From CAYVQA01 sp045119035 (lineage in GTDB: Bacteria > Bacillota_I > Bacilli_A > ML615J-28 > CAG-313), in assembly GCA_045119035.1 (NCBI GenBank), contig JBGVCU010000059.1:4918-68917 (forward strand): a DNA stretch of 64,000 nucleotides, given 5' to 3'. This document shows, piece by piece, positions 50,435 to 61,120 of this stretch. Each line of letters starts with the position of its first letter. The first letter of the stretch is position 1. The position numbers and the translations under genes are program-made. The notes beneath the pieces are model-generated. The model was not told where the DNA came from. It did not search any database and saw only the letters and a program-made list of their open reading frames with translations.

Positions 50435-52202
50435 TTGTTTAAAAGGATATATTATACCTACTATTTTATGTCCGTTATTTGTTATATGTGAAGTAATTAT
50501 TGAAGTATCACTACCAAAAGTAATGGCTGAAATTGTAGATAAAGCTATTCCTAATGGAGATTTTAACTTTGTGTTAAAACTTGGTGGAGCAATGGTAATA
50601 TTTGCAATGGTTTCTTTAATTTTTGGTGGTCTTGCTGGATGGATGTGTAGTATAGCTGGAGCTGGATTTTCTCGAAATATTCGAAAAAGACAATTTGCAA
50701 CAATACAAAATTTTAGTTTTGCTAATATAGATAAATTTTCTACTGGGTCACTTGTTACAAGAATGACTACAGACGTTAGTTTTGTTCAAATGGCATTTCA
50801 ACAAATAATAAGAGGTTTAGTAAGATCTCCAATAATGTTTGTTGTTTCGCTTGTATCAGCATATGGTATTAGTCCAAAAATGACTGGTATTTTCTTAATT
50901 GTTGCTCCAATTCTAGCAATAGGTTTAATGTGCATTTCATTATTTGCACATCCAAATTTCAGAAAAATGTTTAAAAAATATGACTCAATGAATACAACAA
51001 TTCAAGAAAACTTATATGGTATTAGAGTTGTAAAAACATTTGTTAGAGAAGATTTTGAAATTGATAAATTTAAAGAACAAAGTCAAACATTAAAAGAACA
51101 TGCTTCTAAAGCAGAAAAAGTTCTTGCATTTAATGGTCCTCTAATGCAAATTGCAATGTATGGAACTATGTTATTAATATTTTTAATAGGTGGAATGCAA
51201 GTTGTAAATGGCTCATATATTGAAGGATTTAATCCTGAAACAAATGAAGTTATTTACGGATATCTTAATTTAAGTCCTGCTCAACTTTCCACATTATTTA
51301 CATATTCAATAATGTTACTAAATTCATTAAATATGATTTCAATGAGTTTTGTAATGATTGTTATGTCTAAAGAAAGTTTTTCAAGAATAATTGAAGTTTT
51401 AAATGAAGAATCTGATATAACTGATGGTCCTAATACAGAATTACAGGTAACTGATGGAACAATTGAATTTAATGATGTAACTTTTAGTTATTATAAAGAT
51501 GAAAATAATCTTGCGTTAGAAACTGTAAATCTTAGAATAAATTCTGGTGAAACAATAGGTATAATTGGTGGAACAGGATCTTCAAAAACAACATTTGTTC
51601 AATTAATACCAAGATTTTATGATGTAACAAGTGGTGAGGTTTTAGTTGGTGGAGTAAACGTAAAAGAATATTCTTTACATAATTTAAGAAATTCTGTATC
51701 AATGGTTCTACAAAAAAATGTATTATTTAGTGGAACTATTAAAGATAATCTTCGTTGGGGAAATGAAAATGCTACTGATGAAGAAATTATTGAAGCATGT
51801 AAAAATGCCTGTGCACATGATTTTATTATGTCATTTACTAATAAGTATGAGACAGATTTAGGTCAAGGTGGAGTAAATGTTTCTGGTGGACAAAAACAAA
51901 GATTATGTATTGCAAGAGCTCTATTAAAAAAACCTAAGATATTAATTCTGGATGATTCCACTAGTGCAGTAGATACAAAAACTGATGCAATTATTCGTAA
52001 ATCATTAAGAGAAAATTTAACTGATGTTACAAAGATTATTATCGCACAACGTGTATCTTCAGTTCAAGATGCAGATAAAATTATTGTTTTAGATGATGGA
52101 AAAATTGTTGGATTTGATTCACATGAAAATTTACTAAAAACTAATGATATTTATCAAGATGTATATTATTCACAAATGAAAGGAGCTGATGAAAATGAAT
52201 AG
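50418..52202 (+). CDS. ABC multidrug exporter half-transporter A (degenerate ATP site)
   Basis: 594 residues from ATG 50418 (AGAGAGGA upstream; earlier in-frame starts lie inside marR without spacing). Six membrane segments (about 1-330) and one nucleotide-binding domain: Walker A GGTGSSKTTFVQL, signature VSGGQKQRLCIAR, Walker B ILILDDSTSAVD. The catalytic Glu after Walker B is Asp here, so it contributes the inactive site of a heterodimer with the next gene, as in TM287/288-type exporters. It exports amphipathic drugs or lipids in known cases. Confidence 0.92.
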   Translation: MKKLLSCLKGYIIPTILCPLFVICEVIIEVSLPKVMAEIVDKAIPNGDFNFVLKLGGAMVIFAMVSLIFGGLAGWMCSIAGAGFSRNIRKRQFATIQNFSFANIDKFSTGSLVTRMTTDVSFVQMAFQQIIRGLVRSPIMFVVSLVSAYGISPKMTGIFLIVAPILAIGLMCISLFAHPNFRKMFKKYDSMNTTIQENLYGIRVVKTFVREDFEIDKFKEQSQTLKEHASKAEKVLAFNGPLMQIAMYGTMLLIFLIGGMQVVNGSYIEGFNPETNEVIYGYLNLSPAQLSTLFTYSIMLLNSLNMISMSFVMIVMSKESFSRIIEVLNEESDITDGPNTELQVTDGTIEFNDVTFSYYKDENNLALETVNLRINSGETIGIIGGTGSSKTTFVQLIPRFYDVTSGEVLVGGVNVKEYSLHNLRNSVSMVLQKNVLFSGTIKDNLRWGNENATDEEIIEACKNACAHDFIMSFTNKYETDLGQGGVNVSGGQKQRLCIARALLKKPKILILDDSTSAVDTKTDAIIRKSLRENLTDVTKIIIAQRVSSVQDADKIIVLDDGKIVGFDSHENLLKTNDIYQDVYYSQMKGADENE

Positions 52203-54087
52203 AAGACATACAGTTCCTCATAAAAAACCAGCAAATGTTGGTTTAATAATTAAAAGAATGTTAAGCTATTTAAAACCATATCGTATACATATGATTATTG
52301 TATGTGTATTGATTGTTTTAAGTTCATTAACAGGAGTTTTAGGTAATGCCTTTGTTAAACCAATTATAGATGATCATATTTTACCACTTGCAAAAACTCA
52401 TGCTGCGGGATTACCTTTAGATTTTAGTGGTTTATATAAAATTCTAATTACACTTGCGTGTATTTATATTGTTGGTATTGTTTCAAACTATACATATAAT
52501 CGAATTATGATTGTAATATCTACATCATCATTAAAAAATATTCGTGATGAAGTTTTTGAAAAAATGCAAAAGCTACCTGTTAGATATTTTGATACACATA
52601 CTCATGGTGAAATAATGAGTAGATATACAAATGACGTTGATACAATGCGTCAAATGATTTCTCAAAGTATACCTAATTTTATTAATTCAATAATTACAGT
52701 TGTTTCCGTTTTTATCGTTATGTGTATTTATTCATGGGTACTTACACTATTAGTTATTCTAATGGTTTTTGTAATGACTTATGTTATTAAATTTATTGGT
52801 TCAAGAAGTGGAAAATACTTTATGAAGCAACAAATCCAAGTTGGTAAAGTAAATGGATATATTGAAGAAATGATTGAAGGAACAAAAGTAGTAAAAGCAT
52901 TCTGTCACGAGCAAATTGCTGAACAAGATTTTGATGTGTTAAATGATGAATTATGCGATTCAGCAACTAAAGCTAATACATTTGCTTCTATTTTAATGCC
53001 TGTTATGAATAACTTAAGTTTTGTTCATTATTCTTTAACAGCAATATTAGGTGCATGGTTATGTATTAAGGGAAATTTAACAGTTGGAGCACTTCTTGCT
53101 TTCTTATCGTTTACTAAAATGTTTGCTTTCCCTTTAACAAATCTTTCTCAACAATTTAATACAATTATTATGGCTCTTGCTGGTGCAGGACGTGTATTTG
53201 AAATTTTGGATGAAAAAGAAGAACAAGATGAAGGTTATGTTACACTTGTTAATATGAAAGAAGTTAATGGTGAATTAGTTGAAACAAGCGAAAGAACTAA
53301 AATTTGGGCTTGGAAACATCCTCATTCTGACGGTACATTAACATATCATGAAGTAAAAGGTAATGTAGTATTAGATAGAGTTGATTTTGGATATAATCCA
53401 GATAAACAAGTATTAACCGATGTTACAATCTTTGCAAAACCTGGTCAAAAAATTGCACTTGTTGGAGCAACAGGAGCCGGTAAAACAACAATTACTAATC
53501 TTATTAACCGTTTCTATGATATAGATGATGGTAAAATAAGAATTGACGGAATTAATATCAATAAAATCAATAAACATGATTTACGTAGATCAATGGCTGT
53601 AGTTTTACAAGATACAAATTTATTTAGTGGAACAATTAAGGATAATATTAGATATGGAAGACTAGATGCAACAGATGAAGAAGTAATTGCAGCAGCAAAA
53701 CTTGCTAATGCACATAGTTTTATCAAACACTTACCTAATGGATATGATACTTATATTACGGGTAATGGTGCAAGTCTTTCTCAAGGTCAAAGACAATTGA
53801 TATCTATTGCAAGAGCTGCAATTGCAAATCCTCCAATTTTAGTTCTTGATGAAGCAACTTCTTCAATTGATACAAGAACAGAAAAACTTGTTCAAGAAGG
53901 TATGGATAAATTAATGGATGGTAGAACAGTTTTTGTTATTGCCCATAGACTTTCTACTATAAGAAACGCCAAAGCTATTATGGTTCTTGAAAAAGGGGAA
54001 ATTATTGAACGCGGAGACCATAATGATTTAATGGAACTTAAAGGTAAATATTATCAATTATATACAGGAGCATTTGAGCTTGAATAA
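52195..54087 (+). CDS. ABC multidrug exporter half-transporter B
   Basis: 630 residues from ATG 52195 (AAAGGAG nine bp before; ATG 52189 is too close). Membrane domain (about 20-340) with the long intracellular loops of exporters, an ~50-residue insert before the ATPase (EQDEGYVTLVNMKEVNGELV), and a canonical ATPase: GATGAGKTTITNL, LSQGQRQLISIARAA, LVLDEATSSIDTRTE. The signature reads LSQGQ instead of LSGGQ. The full catalytic Glu supports pairing with the previous gene. Overlaps it by 8 bp. Confidence 0.92.
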   Translation: MNRRHTVPHKKPANVGLIIKRMLSYLKPYRIHMIIVCVLIVLSSLTGVLGNAFVKPIIDDHILPLAKTHAAGLPLDFSGLYKILITLACIYIVGIVSNYTYNRIMIVISTSSLKNIRDEVFEKMQKLPVRYFDTHTHGEIMSRYTNDVDTMRQMISQSIPNFINSIITVVSVFIVMCIYSWVLTLLVILMVFVMTYVIKFIGSRSGKYFMKQQIQVGKVNGYIEEMIEGTKVVKAFCHEQIAEQDFDVLNDELCDSATKANTFASILMPVMNNLSFVHYSLTAILGAWLCIKGNLTVGALLAFLSFTKMFAFPLTNLSQQFNTIIMALAGAGRVFEILDEKEEQDEGYVTLVNMKEVNGELVETSERTKIWAWKHPHSDGTLTYHEVKGNVVLDRVDFGYNPDKQVLTDVTIFAKPGQKIALVGATGAGKTTITNLINRFYDIDDGKIRIDGININKINKHDLRRSMAVVLQDTNLFSGTIKDNIRYGRLDATDEEVIAAAKLANAHSFIKHLPNGYDTYITGNGASLSQGQRQLISIARAAIANPPILVLDEATSSIDTRTEKLVQEGMDKLMDGRTVFVIAHRLSTIRNAKAIMVLEKGEIIERGDHNDLMELKGKYYQLYTGAFELE

Positions 54088-54093
54088 GTAATT

Positions 54094-54126
54094 AATCTCA
54101 ACTATTAATTTAGTTGAGATTTTTTA
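54094..54126 (+). terminator. Terminator after the ABC exporter operon
   Basis: AATCTCAACTA / TAGTTGAGATT with a 6-nt loop, then TTTTT. Confidence 0.88.
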
Positions 54127-54305
54127 TTTTATATTACTTATAAATAGAAAAGCAAAAATAGATTTAGTTATTTTTCTCTTATAAATTTTTTATTATAATT
54201 ATATTTAGATTTCTATAAATGTATAAGTTGAAGAATAAAATTATTACTAAAAATAACGCTATTGAGTGAATTAAAAAATCTTTAGTAAAAAAATTATATA
54301 TTTAT

Positions 54306-54334
54306 TTGCTTTTTTTACAATTAAAAGATATAAT
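54306..54334 (+). promoter_or_regulatory. Probable promoter for RHS2
   Basis: TTGCTT (54306-54311), 17-bp spacer, TATAAT (54329-54334), only ~22 bp before the start codon, giving a very short leader. The gap 54127-54305 holds nothing else I can support. Confidence 0.6.
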
Positions 54335-54355
54335 TTTAAAAAAAGGAGATTTTTA

Positions 54356-57300
54356 ATGACTAATAAAAAAAGTAATTATTTAATTGATTCGACAATTTTT
54401 TTATCACAGTATGATAAAAATCAGCGTGTTGTTAGTTTTCCAGATATTATAACTTGCAATAATACAAAATATATTAAATGTGATTTAGTTTGTGAAATTC
54501 CAAGTGACTTAAACGTGATTAAAGTTAAATTAAGATTGAGTAAAAATGTTCCTGGTGGAACAAAAACATCTTATTCTATAATTAAGATGAATGGTGATAT
54601 TGAAGAAATTACTGGCATTGAAGAAGAAGCAGGTCTTCCGGATGATTCTAACTCAACATTTCAATATATTGATATTTCGAATTTATTTTATAATAGTAAT
54701 ACTGTAGATTCTACATTCTATATTAAAGCAAGTGATGCCGTTAGTTCATTTACGTGTTATAATACAAATGCAGTAATTGTTGTTGATTATATAGTTGATG
54801 AATATTATGTTTCAAATAAACACTTGGTAACTCAAAGCGTTGGTATGTATAATAGTATATCTTTTGATCCTTTTTTTAAAACTTATAAGCTGTACACAAA
54901 TATAATTAATTTAACAAATGGATATATACCTTTAAATTTATCATTAATTTATGATAAATATTCAAATGGTATTTTAAAACCTTTTAGATTTAATTATGAA
55001 CAATATTTAATTTCAAGTGGAAACGACTATAAGTATTATGATGATATTGGTATGTTCCATTATTTTAAATCAACAAATAATTCAAACATATATTTTGATG
55101 TTACTAAACCTGGATTAATATTAAAAGTTTTAAATAATTCTTTTGAAATAACACAGGAAGGTAGTCATACTTTAATCTTTAATATAGAAGGTAAATTGAC
55201 TAACATCAGAAAGTATGCTGATGATAATTTGTATGTTGAAAATACCATACAATATGTAAATAATAGAATTTCCAGTATTATTGATGATTTACAAAGAGTA
55301 TGTAATATTTCATATGTTGAAGAATCATCTCAATTAACAAAAATAATTATAACGAAACCTGATCAAAATGTTGTAACCTTATTTGTTGAAAATAATAAAG
55401 TAGTTCGTATTGATGGATTAATTAATGATAGTAGTATAAATAATAGTAATATATATTTATATGATCCTGATACATCAGAACTTACTAGAGTTACTGATCC
55501 TTCTGGTGAAAGTTGTTATTTATCGTATATAGGTGGTAGTATAAATAAAATCTTTTTTGAAATACAGAAAAATATTAATGATTTTTATAGATTATCAAAA
55601 TACGAAATAATTAGTAGATTTGGTCAATCTACAATACGAATTTATAATGAAAATGATGTGCTTATTACTTCAAATGTTTTTAAATATAATGATAATGGCG
55701 AATTGATTTATACAGAGGAGTTTTATAATAATAAACTAATTAAGCAAAATAGTTATGAAAAAACATTATATACATTGAATTATAATAATACAGGAGTAGA
55801 TAGAGTAATTAATTTGAATTCAATGTCTACACCATATACTAGATCGATTAGTTGTGCTTTGATTAGAAATGTTATTTTTGATCTTAAAAAATCTATTAAA
55901 ATTAACGTTCCTAATTTTATAAAAAAACAAAAAATTCGAATTAGATTTAAAATATTACTACAAAATATTGTTACTTACAATGATGGAGTTCAATCATGTT
56001 ATTTAAATATATATAATAATTCTACTTCAATTTTTAATAAACAAATTGCATTAAATGATGGAAAAATTCAATATTATGAAGAAATTTTAGAATTACAATC
56101 AAATAAAAATTATAATATTAATGTTAAATTTCTATTTAATTACGTAAGCTGCAATGTTGTGTTAGATGATATTTACCTTGATGTTTTAACTGTTTCGGGT
56201 GTTTCAGATTGCATAAATATTGATACAAATGAAGAGACTTTTACTAATTTATTAATTCCTTATTATAAATTAAAAGATGTACTTTACATTGATTATCAAA
56301 ATAATACAATACAACATGATCTTCAAAATGTACATATGACTAAATTAGATTATTTTTTAACATTTAATAGTTATTTAAATCGTGATTACAATAATAAATT
56401 TAATCATTGGTATAATGATGGTAAAAATGTAACTTCAAATGTTACTAATGTTTATTTTGGTTACATAGATGGTCAAAAAATTAGTTTATCAGATATTAAA
56501 ATATGTACAGTAACAGAACAATATAATAAAATTGAATATGAAGAATTAAGGTTAGAAAATAATAACATTATAAAGGAAAATACTACATTTTTTGGTTCAA
56601 ACGAAAATGTGCATACAATTGAAGAATATAATAAATATGGACATATTTTGAAGGAAATTGATTCTCGAGATAAAATGAGAAGATATGATTATATACTATT
56701 AAATAATCAGAAAATAATTAATACATCTTTAGAATCATTAGCACAAACAAATTCAAATAGTAAAATAATCAATCAGATGATAGAAAATTATGATGAAGAT
56801 AGTGTGATTACGGAATCAAAAGTATATCCATTTGACTCTGATCTTCCGTTATCTTCTAAATATTATTATAACAAGTTAACTGATAATATCAATAAGGAAG
56901 TTTTAACAAATAACAAAGAAATTACTTATACATATAAACAAGATAATAATAGCATTGATAAAATTTCGACAAATATTGATAATATTGAAAACAGTAATCA
57001 ATTTCAATACACAAACAATAAGTTATCAAGTTTAAATCATAACGATTGTGCTTTCTCATATACTTATGGTTCGCGTAATGAAATTACGTCAGTAAATGTA
57101 GGGAATAATCAATTTATTTCATATGAATATTTGTATGATAATAATGAGAAGAAAATAATATCTACATATAATACTGGTGACTCATACACAAAAATATATA
57201 ATAATTCTGGTAATTTAAAAGCAATATATGACAAGAACAACACTAAGAAATTTGAAAATTTATATTCTAACACGTGTACCTACTCATTTGTAAATAGTAG

Positions 57301-59392
57301 TGAAGTATCAAGTGATTCTCCAGATGCTTTATTAAGAAGAACTTATGATGATGGTTTATACACTAATTATCATTATGACTCAACTGATTATAATGTAGAT
57401 AATCCTACAATTAACTATAATGATAATGGATATAGATTATTAACAAAAATTGAAAATAGCCATTATTCAAAAACTATTGGCTATGATAATTTTAAACGTA
57501 TTTCAACATTAAATACTTATACTTCCGATTTTAAAAGAAAAGAATCCTATTCATATATAAATGGTGATAAATTTAATTATGACTTATTAAAGTCATCAAA
57601 AATTTCTTATTCTACATCTAATAACGTTATAAATAATTCAGTTAATGTTATAAATAATTTTGATGTATTTGATAGACAAACTTCTCGCCAATTACAAAAA
57701 GGAGATATTTATTTAACATTAAACTATGATTATTATCAAAATAATAATTCATGTTCTACTAATTTAAAGAAAGTAAATTATAATGTAAATGATATTGAAA
57801 ATGAAGAAATCAAATATGATTCATTAGGTAATATATCAGAAATTTTATATTCAGGAGAAACTAAAATAAGCTATATATATGATGATATAGGAAGAATTAC
57901 TAGAGAAGAAAATAAATTATTAAATAGAGTATTTGATTATCAATATGATGAAGGGGGAAATATTATAAATAAAACTATTTATATACCGCAAATAACTTCT
58001 GATAATCAAACATCATATGTGTTACTTAATTCATATACGTATGAATATGATTCTGACTATAAAGATAAATTAATAAAAGTAAATTCAGATAATATTACGT
58101 ATAGTATAAATGAAAAAACATTATTACCTTCCTCATATGGGCAAAAACAGTTTACATGGAAGGATAATAATAGATTAAATACTTATTTAGAAACTCCTTC
58201 AGGTAGAATAGTTTATTATATATATAATACTAAAGGACAACTAATTCATAGAAGAAAACAAATAGATATAAATGTAGAATTATTATATGATTATATTTAT
58301 GATGGTGAACTTTTAATTAAAGAAGTAAAAACTATTAAAGCAATCAATATAAATGATATTACACCTTCATATGAAAACTTACCTATTATTACAACTACTA
58401 ATTATATATATAATAGAAATGAAGTGATTGGTTTTGTTAGAGATGATGTTGAATATTTTTATTTGAAAGATGTATTAGGAAATATTAAATACATTTTAGA
58501 TAATGAATTTAATGTCATCTGTAAATATGAATATGACGCGTGGGGAAATCATAATGTATTTGAAAATACAATAAATGGATATCAATTAAATACTTCTCCA
58601 GGTTTTATAGGAAATATAAATATAATTAGATATAAAGGATATTTTTATGATGTTGAAACTCAGCTTTATTGGGTATCCTCACGTTACTATTCGCCTGAAT
58701 TATGTAGATGGATTTCACCAGATTCAATCGAATATTTAGATCCTCAAAGTATCAATGGATTAAATCTATATGCGTACTGCGGTAATGATCCCGTTAATAA
58801 GTACGATCCAACAGGAAATTTTCCAATTTTATTAGCATTTATACTTGGTGGGGCTCTTATAGGTGGTACGCTTGGTGGTATTACTGCTTATTCTGAAGGA
58901 CAAGACATACTTACTGGGGTCTTAACCGGAGCGCTATTAGGGGCAGCAGTAGGTGGAATAATTGGAGTAGGCGGAGTAGCATTATCAGGAGCTGTTTCAT
59001 CTGTTTTAGGAAAAACCGCAACAGATTTAATTAGTGTTGCATTTTATGGTGGAGAATTTGGTAGTTGGGAAGATTATGCAATAGCATTTGCTTTTGGTGG
59101 ATTGACTGGTTCGCTAGGTAGCGTCACTGGCAAATTTGCAGGATTGGCAAAAGCAGGAAAATTTGCGGCTGACGTTGCTCTCAGACCAGCAGCTAATCAA
59201 TTAGTTAAGATGGGAACTAGAGGCAATACATTTAATCGTGATAAATATTTATATGATGTTATTACACGAACAGTAACATATGGTGGTTCAAATAGTATTA
59301 TGAAGAGTAATATGTTTGGACTAAATTTAAAAGTAGATTTAGGAAAGTGTTTCTATAGATCTACATTCAGATCATTATATTCATATATTTAG
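54356..59392 (+). CDS. RHS/YD-repeat giant protein with N-terminal DNRLRE-like region and hydrophobic tail (RHS2)
   Basis: 1678 residues after AAAAAAGGAGA. No signal peptide. The first ~155 residues (SNYLIDSTIFLSQYDKNQRV, CDLVCEIPSDLNVIKVKLRL) look like the DNRLRE/CBM-like region of Gram-positive RHS proteins. YD repeats fill the middle (YNDNGELIYTEEF, YDSLGNISEILY, YDDIGRITREEN). A canonical RHS core ends SINGLNLYAYCGNDPVNKYD then PTG at ~1485. The ~190-residue tail starts hydrophobic and Gly-rich (LILLAFILGGALIGGTLGG-like) and ends polar and basic (NTFNRDKYLYDVITRTV). It is the expected toxin position, possibly membrane-acting. A two-TM gene follows after 12 bp. Unlike RHS1 it has its own promoter and no holin nearby. 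Confidence 0.88.
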   Translation: MTNKKSNYLIDSTIFLSQYDKNQRVVSFPDIITCNNTKYIKCDLVCEIPSDLNVIKVKLRLSKNVPGGTKTSYSIIKMNGDIEEITGIEEEAGLPDDSNSTFQYIDISNLFYNSNTVDSTFYIKASDAVSSFTCYNTNAVIVVDYIVDEYYVSNKHLVTQSVGMYNSISFDPFFKTYKLYTNIINLTNGYIPLNLSLIYDKYSNGILKPFRFNYEQYLISSGNDYKYYDDIGMFHYFKSTNNSNIYFDVTKPGLILKVLNNSFEITQEGSHTLIFNIEGKLTNIRKYADDNLYVENTIQYVNNRISSIIDDLQRVCNISYVEESSQLTKIIITKPDQNVVTLFVENNKVVRIDGLINDSSINNSNIYLYDPDTSELTRVTDPSGESCYLSYIGGSINKIFFEIQKNINDFYRLSKYEIISRFGQSTIRIYNENDVLITSNVFKYNDNGELIYTEEFYNNKLIKQNSYEKTLYTLNYNNTGVDRVINLNSMSTPYTRSISCALIRNVIFDLKKSIKINVPNFIKKQKIRIRFKILLQNIVTYNDGVQSCYLNIYNNSTSIFNKQIALNDGKIQYYEEILELQSNKNYNINVKFLFNYVSCNVVLDDIYLDVLTVSGVSDCINIDTNEETFTNLLIPYYKLKDVLYIDYQNNTIQHDLQNVHMTKLDYFLTFNSYLNRDYNNKFNHWYNDGKNVTSNVTNVYFGYIDGQKISLSDIKICTVTEQYNKIEYEELRLENNNIIKENTTFFGSNENVHTIEEYNKYGHILKEIDSRDKMRRYDYILLNNQKIINTSLESLAQTNSNSKIINQMIENYDEDSVITESKVYPFDSDLPLSSKYYYNKLTDNINKEVLTNNKEITYTYKQDNNSIDKISTNIDNIENSNQFQYTNNKLSSLNHNDCAFSYTYGSRNEITSVNVGNNQFISYEYLYDNNEKKIISTYNTGDSYTKIYNNSGNLKAIYDKNNTKKFENLYSNTCTYSFVNSSEVSSDSPDALLRRTYDDGLYTNYHYDSTDYNVDNPTINYNDNGYRLLTKIENSHYSKTIGYDNFKRISTLNTYTSDFKRKESYSYINGDKFNYDLLKSSKISYSTSNNVINNSVNVINNFDVFDRQTSRQLQKGDIYLTLNYDYYQNNNSCSTNLKKVNYNVNDIENEEIKYDSLGNISEILYSGETKISYIYDDIGRITREENKLLNRVFDYQYDEGGNIINKTIYIPQITSDNQTSYVLLNSYTYEYDSDYKDKLIKVNSDNITYSINEKTLLPSSYGQKQFTWKDNNRLNTYLETPSGRIVYYIYNTKGQLIHRRKQIDINVELLYDYIYDGELLIKEVKTIKAININDITPSYENLPIITTTNYIYNRNEVIGFVRDDVEYFYLKDVLGNIKYILDNEFNVICKYEYDAWGNHNVFENTINGYQLNTSPGFIGNINIIRYKGYFYDVETQLYWVSSRYYSPELCRWISPDSIEYLDPQSINGLNLYAYCGNDPVNKYDPTGNFPILLAFILGGALIGGTLGGITAYSEGQDILTGVLTGALLGAAVGGIIGVGGVALSGAVSSVLGKTATDLISVAFYGGEFGSWEDYAIAFAFGGLTGSLGSVTGKFAGLAKAGKFAADVALRPAANQLVKMGTRGNTFNRDKYLYDVITRTVTYGGSNSIMKSNMFGLNLKVDLGKCFYRSTFRSLYSYI

Positions 59393-59404
59393 GAGAGGAT
59401 AAGA

Positions 59405-59848
59405 ATGGTTAAAAATTATTGGACATTATTTTACTTAACTTTAATTGGAATGATTATATTTGTTTCATTATTTATTTTAGGGTTTGTATTTGCAAAAAAA
59501 TTATTTTTAGATAAGAAATATGGTATCATTCTATTAATTGTTTTCTCATGTGTTTCATTTACTTTAAGTACATTGTGTGCTAGTAAATTTGCATTATGTT
59601 GTAAAGATTATAATTATGTAGCTAACAATACATATATAGAAGAAAAAGCAAAAGTTGTTGAGTTTACTGTTTCTCGTTTTGATTATGACGGAAGCGGTAG
59701 GCAAGAAAATAGCAAACCAAAATTTTATTTAATTGAAAAAGATGAGTATATAGTTTTAAATGTAAAAGATGTCGAATTGGGAGAAACCTATATTATTAGA
59801 TTTTATCCTAATACCAAAATATGTGATGTAATTGAAAAAATTAGTTAA
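59405..59848 (+). CDS. Two-TM small membrane protein, putative immunity to the RHS2 tail
   Basis: 147 residues after AGGAGAGGATAAG. Two hydrophobic segments (about residues 7-31 and 39-60) and a ~75-residue extracytoplasmic or cytosolic beta-rich domain (EEKAKVVEFTVSRFDYDGSG, FYLIEKDEYIVLNVKDVEL). Situated right after the tail and closed by a terminator, as expected for an immunity gene. No named family recognised. Confidence 0.55.
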   Translation: MVKNYWTLFYLTLIGMIIFVSLFILGFVFAKKLFLDKKYGIILLIVFSCVSFTLSTLCASKFALCCKDYNYVANNTYIEEKAKVVEFTVSRFDYDGSGRQENSKPKFYLIEKDEYIVLNVKDVELGETYIIRFYPNTKICDVIEKIS

Positions 59849-59881
59849 AACAAATAGCAAATTACTTTCACAAGCAAAACT

Positions 59882-59914
59882 AGGTGGATTTACTTTCGAG
59901 TAGATTCACCTTTT
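59882..59914 (+). terminator. UUCG-loop terminator after the RHS2 pair
   Basis: AGGTGGATTTACT-TTCG-AGTAGATTCACCT followed by TTT: a 13-bp stem with two G-U pairs and an exceptionally stable UUCG loop. Confidence 0.85.
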
Positions 59915-60011
59915 CATTTAATCTATATCAATAGATTATTTAATAGAAAAATGATATAATAAGGTATCACTTAAAGAAATTAGGTTTATAAAATTTCAAG
60001 GAGGATTTGCA

Positions 60012-61115
60012 ATGAACAAAAGTAATGTTTCATTTTATGGATATAATGATGGTAAAGCAATGACAATTTATAATTGTATAATGTTGTTTGTTCCTACTGT
60101 TATTTCTTTTTGCTTGTCTATTATTGTGTCTATAGTTGCTATATGTTTAAATAATTGCTATTTATTGTTTATTTGGATCTTGCCTGGAATATTATTATTA
60201 ATATATCTTTTAAGTTATGTTTTAACTAATTACAATGATAAAGTTTTTTTAAGTGGAACAAAGAAAAAACATTCGTTTTATTTTAAAAATGGAATGCTGT
60301 TCAAAGACGGAAAAGAAATAAAAAATAAACATTTTAAAGTGTTTAAATTTAAAAAATGTTTGTTTGTAGAATTTAAACACTCTTATTATAGAGTTCCTAA
60401 TGATGAATTTATGGATATTAGTAAAGAAGAATTTTTATTAAGTCTTAAAATAAATAAACTTACACATAAAGCAAAATTTATTGAAAGATATAAATGTCCT
60501 TGTTGCGGATACTATACATTAGATTCAAAGGGTATGTATGATATTTGCCCAGTATGTTTTTGGGAAGATGAAGATGTTGAAGATCCTAATGAATATAATG
60601 AGTGTAATAGAGTTTCATTAATTGAGGCAAGACAAAATTATTTAAAGTTTGGAAGTTGTAAAAAAGACATGAGAAGATATGTTAGAAGACCAAGAAGTTA
60701 TGAAAAGGTAGAGAAACATCAAATGTTAACTCTATCAAAATTTAAAAACGAATTTATTAAAATTTATGCTAATGATGTTCCTATTGATAAATTAAAAAAA
60801 TATGTTACAAGCAGAGGAAATTATATATGGCATTTATTTTCGTGGGAATTAATTGATCAAAACAAATATTTAACTGGTGTAGAAGCTAAAGAAGCATATG
60901 ACAAATGTAATAAGGATAACGCTATTATTTATGAAGAATGTCCAGAAGAAAAATTTTCAAAAATTGATAAAAGATATATGTATTCTAAAGATATAGAAGG
61001 TTGTGGAGAAATATATGTTTTTGCTGAAGATATGTCTTGGGTATATATTAATACTCATGAAGAATCACTTGATTTAGGCCCATACTTCATTTGCATTAAT
61101 AATAAGGGGAACTAG
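60012..61115 (+). CDS. Membrane protein with Cys-rich CPCC domain and DUF4275-like C-terminus
   Basis: 367 residues after CAAGGAGGATTTG. Two membrane segments (about residues 18-75), a ~60-residue basic beta-rich part, then a CPCC zinc domain (YKCPCCGYYTLDSKGMYDIC, PVCFWEDEDVEDPNEYN) with the SLIEARQNYLKFGSC that follows it in PF14206-type proteins. The last ~130 residues (NYIWHLFSWELIDQNKY, EIYVFAEDMSWVYINTHEES, LGPYF) resemble DUF4275. Both parts occur as immunity-type proteins in polymorphic toxin loci. Fusion with a membrane/PH-like front is unusual. DUF4275 and CPCC identities are from memory of the patterns. Confidence 0.7.
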   Translation: MNKSNVSFYGYNDGKAMTIYNCIMLFVPTVISFCLSIIVSIVAICLNNCYLLFIWILPGILLLIYLLSYVLTNYNDKVFLSGTKKKHSFYFKNGMLFKDGKEIKNKHFKVFKFKKCLFVEFKHSYYRVPNDEFMDISKEEFLLSLKINKLTHKAKFIERYKCPCCGYYTLDSKGMYDICPVCFWEDEDVEDPNEYNECNRVSLIEARQNYLKFGSCKKDMRRYVRRPRSYEKVEKHQMLTLSKFKNEFIKIYANDVPIDKLKKYVTSRGNYIWHLFSWELIDQNKYLTGVEAKEAYDKCNKDNAIIYEECPEEKFSKIDKRYMYSKDIEGCGEIYVFAEDMSWVYINTHEESLDLGPYFICINNKGN

Positions 61116-61120
61116 TAATT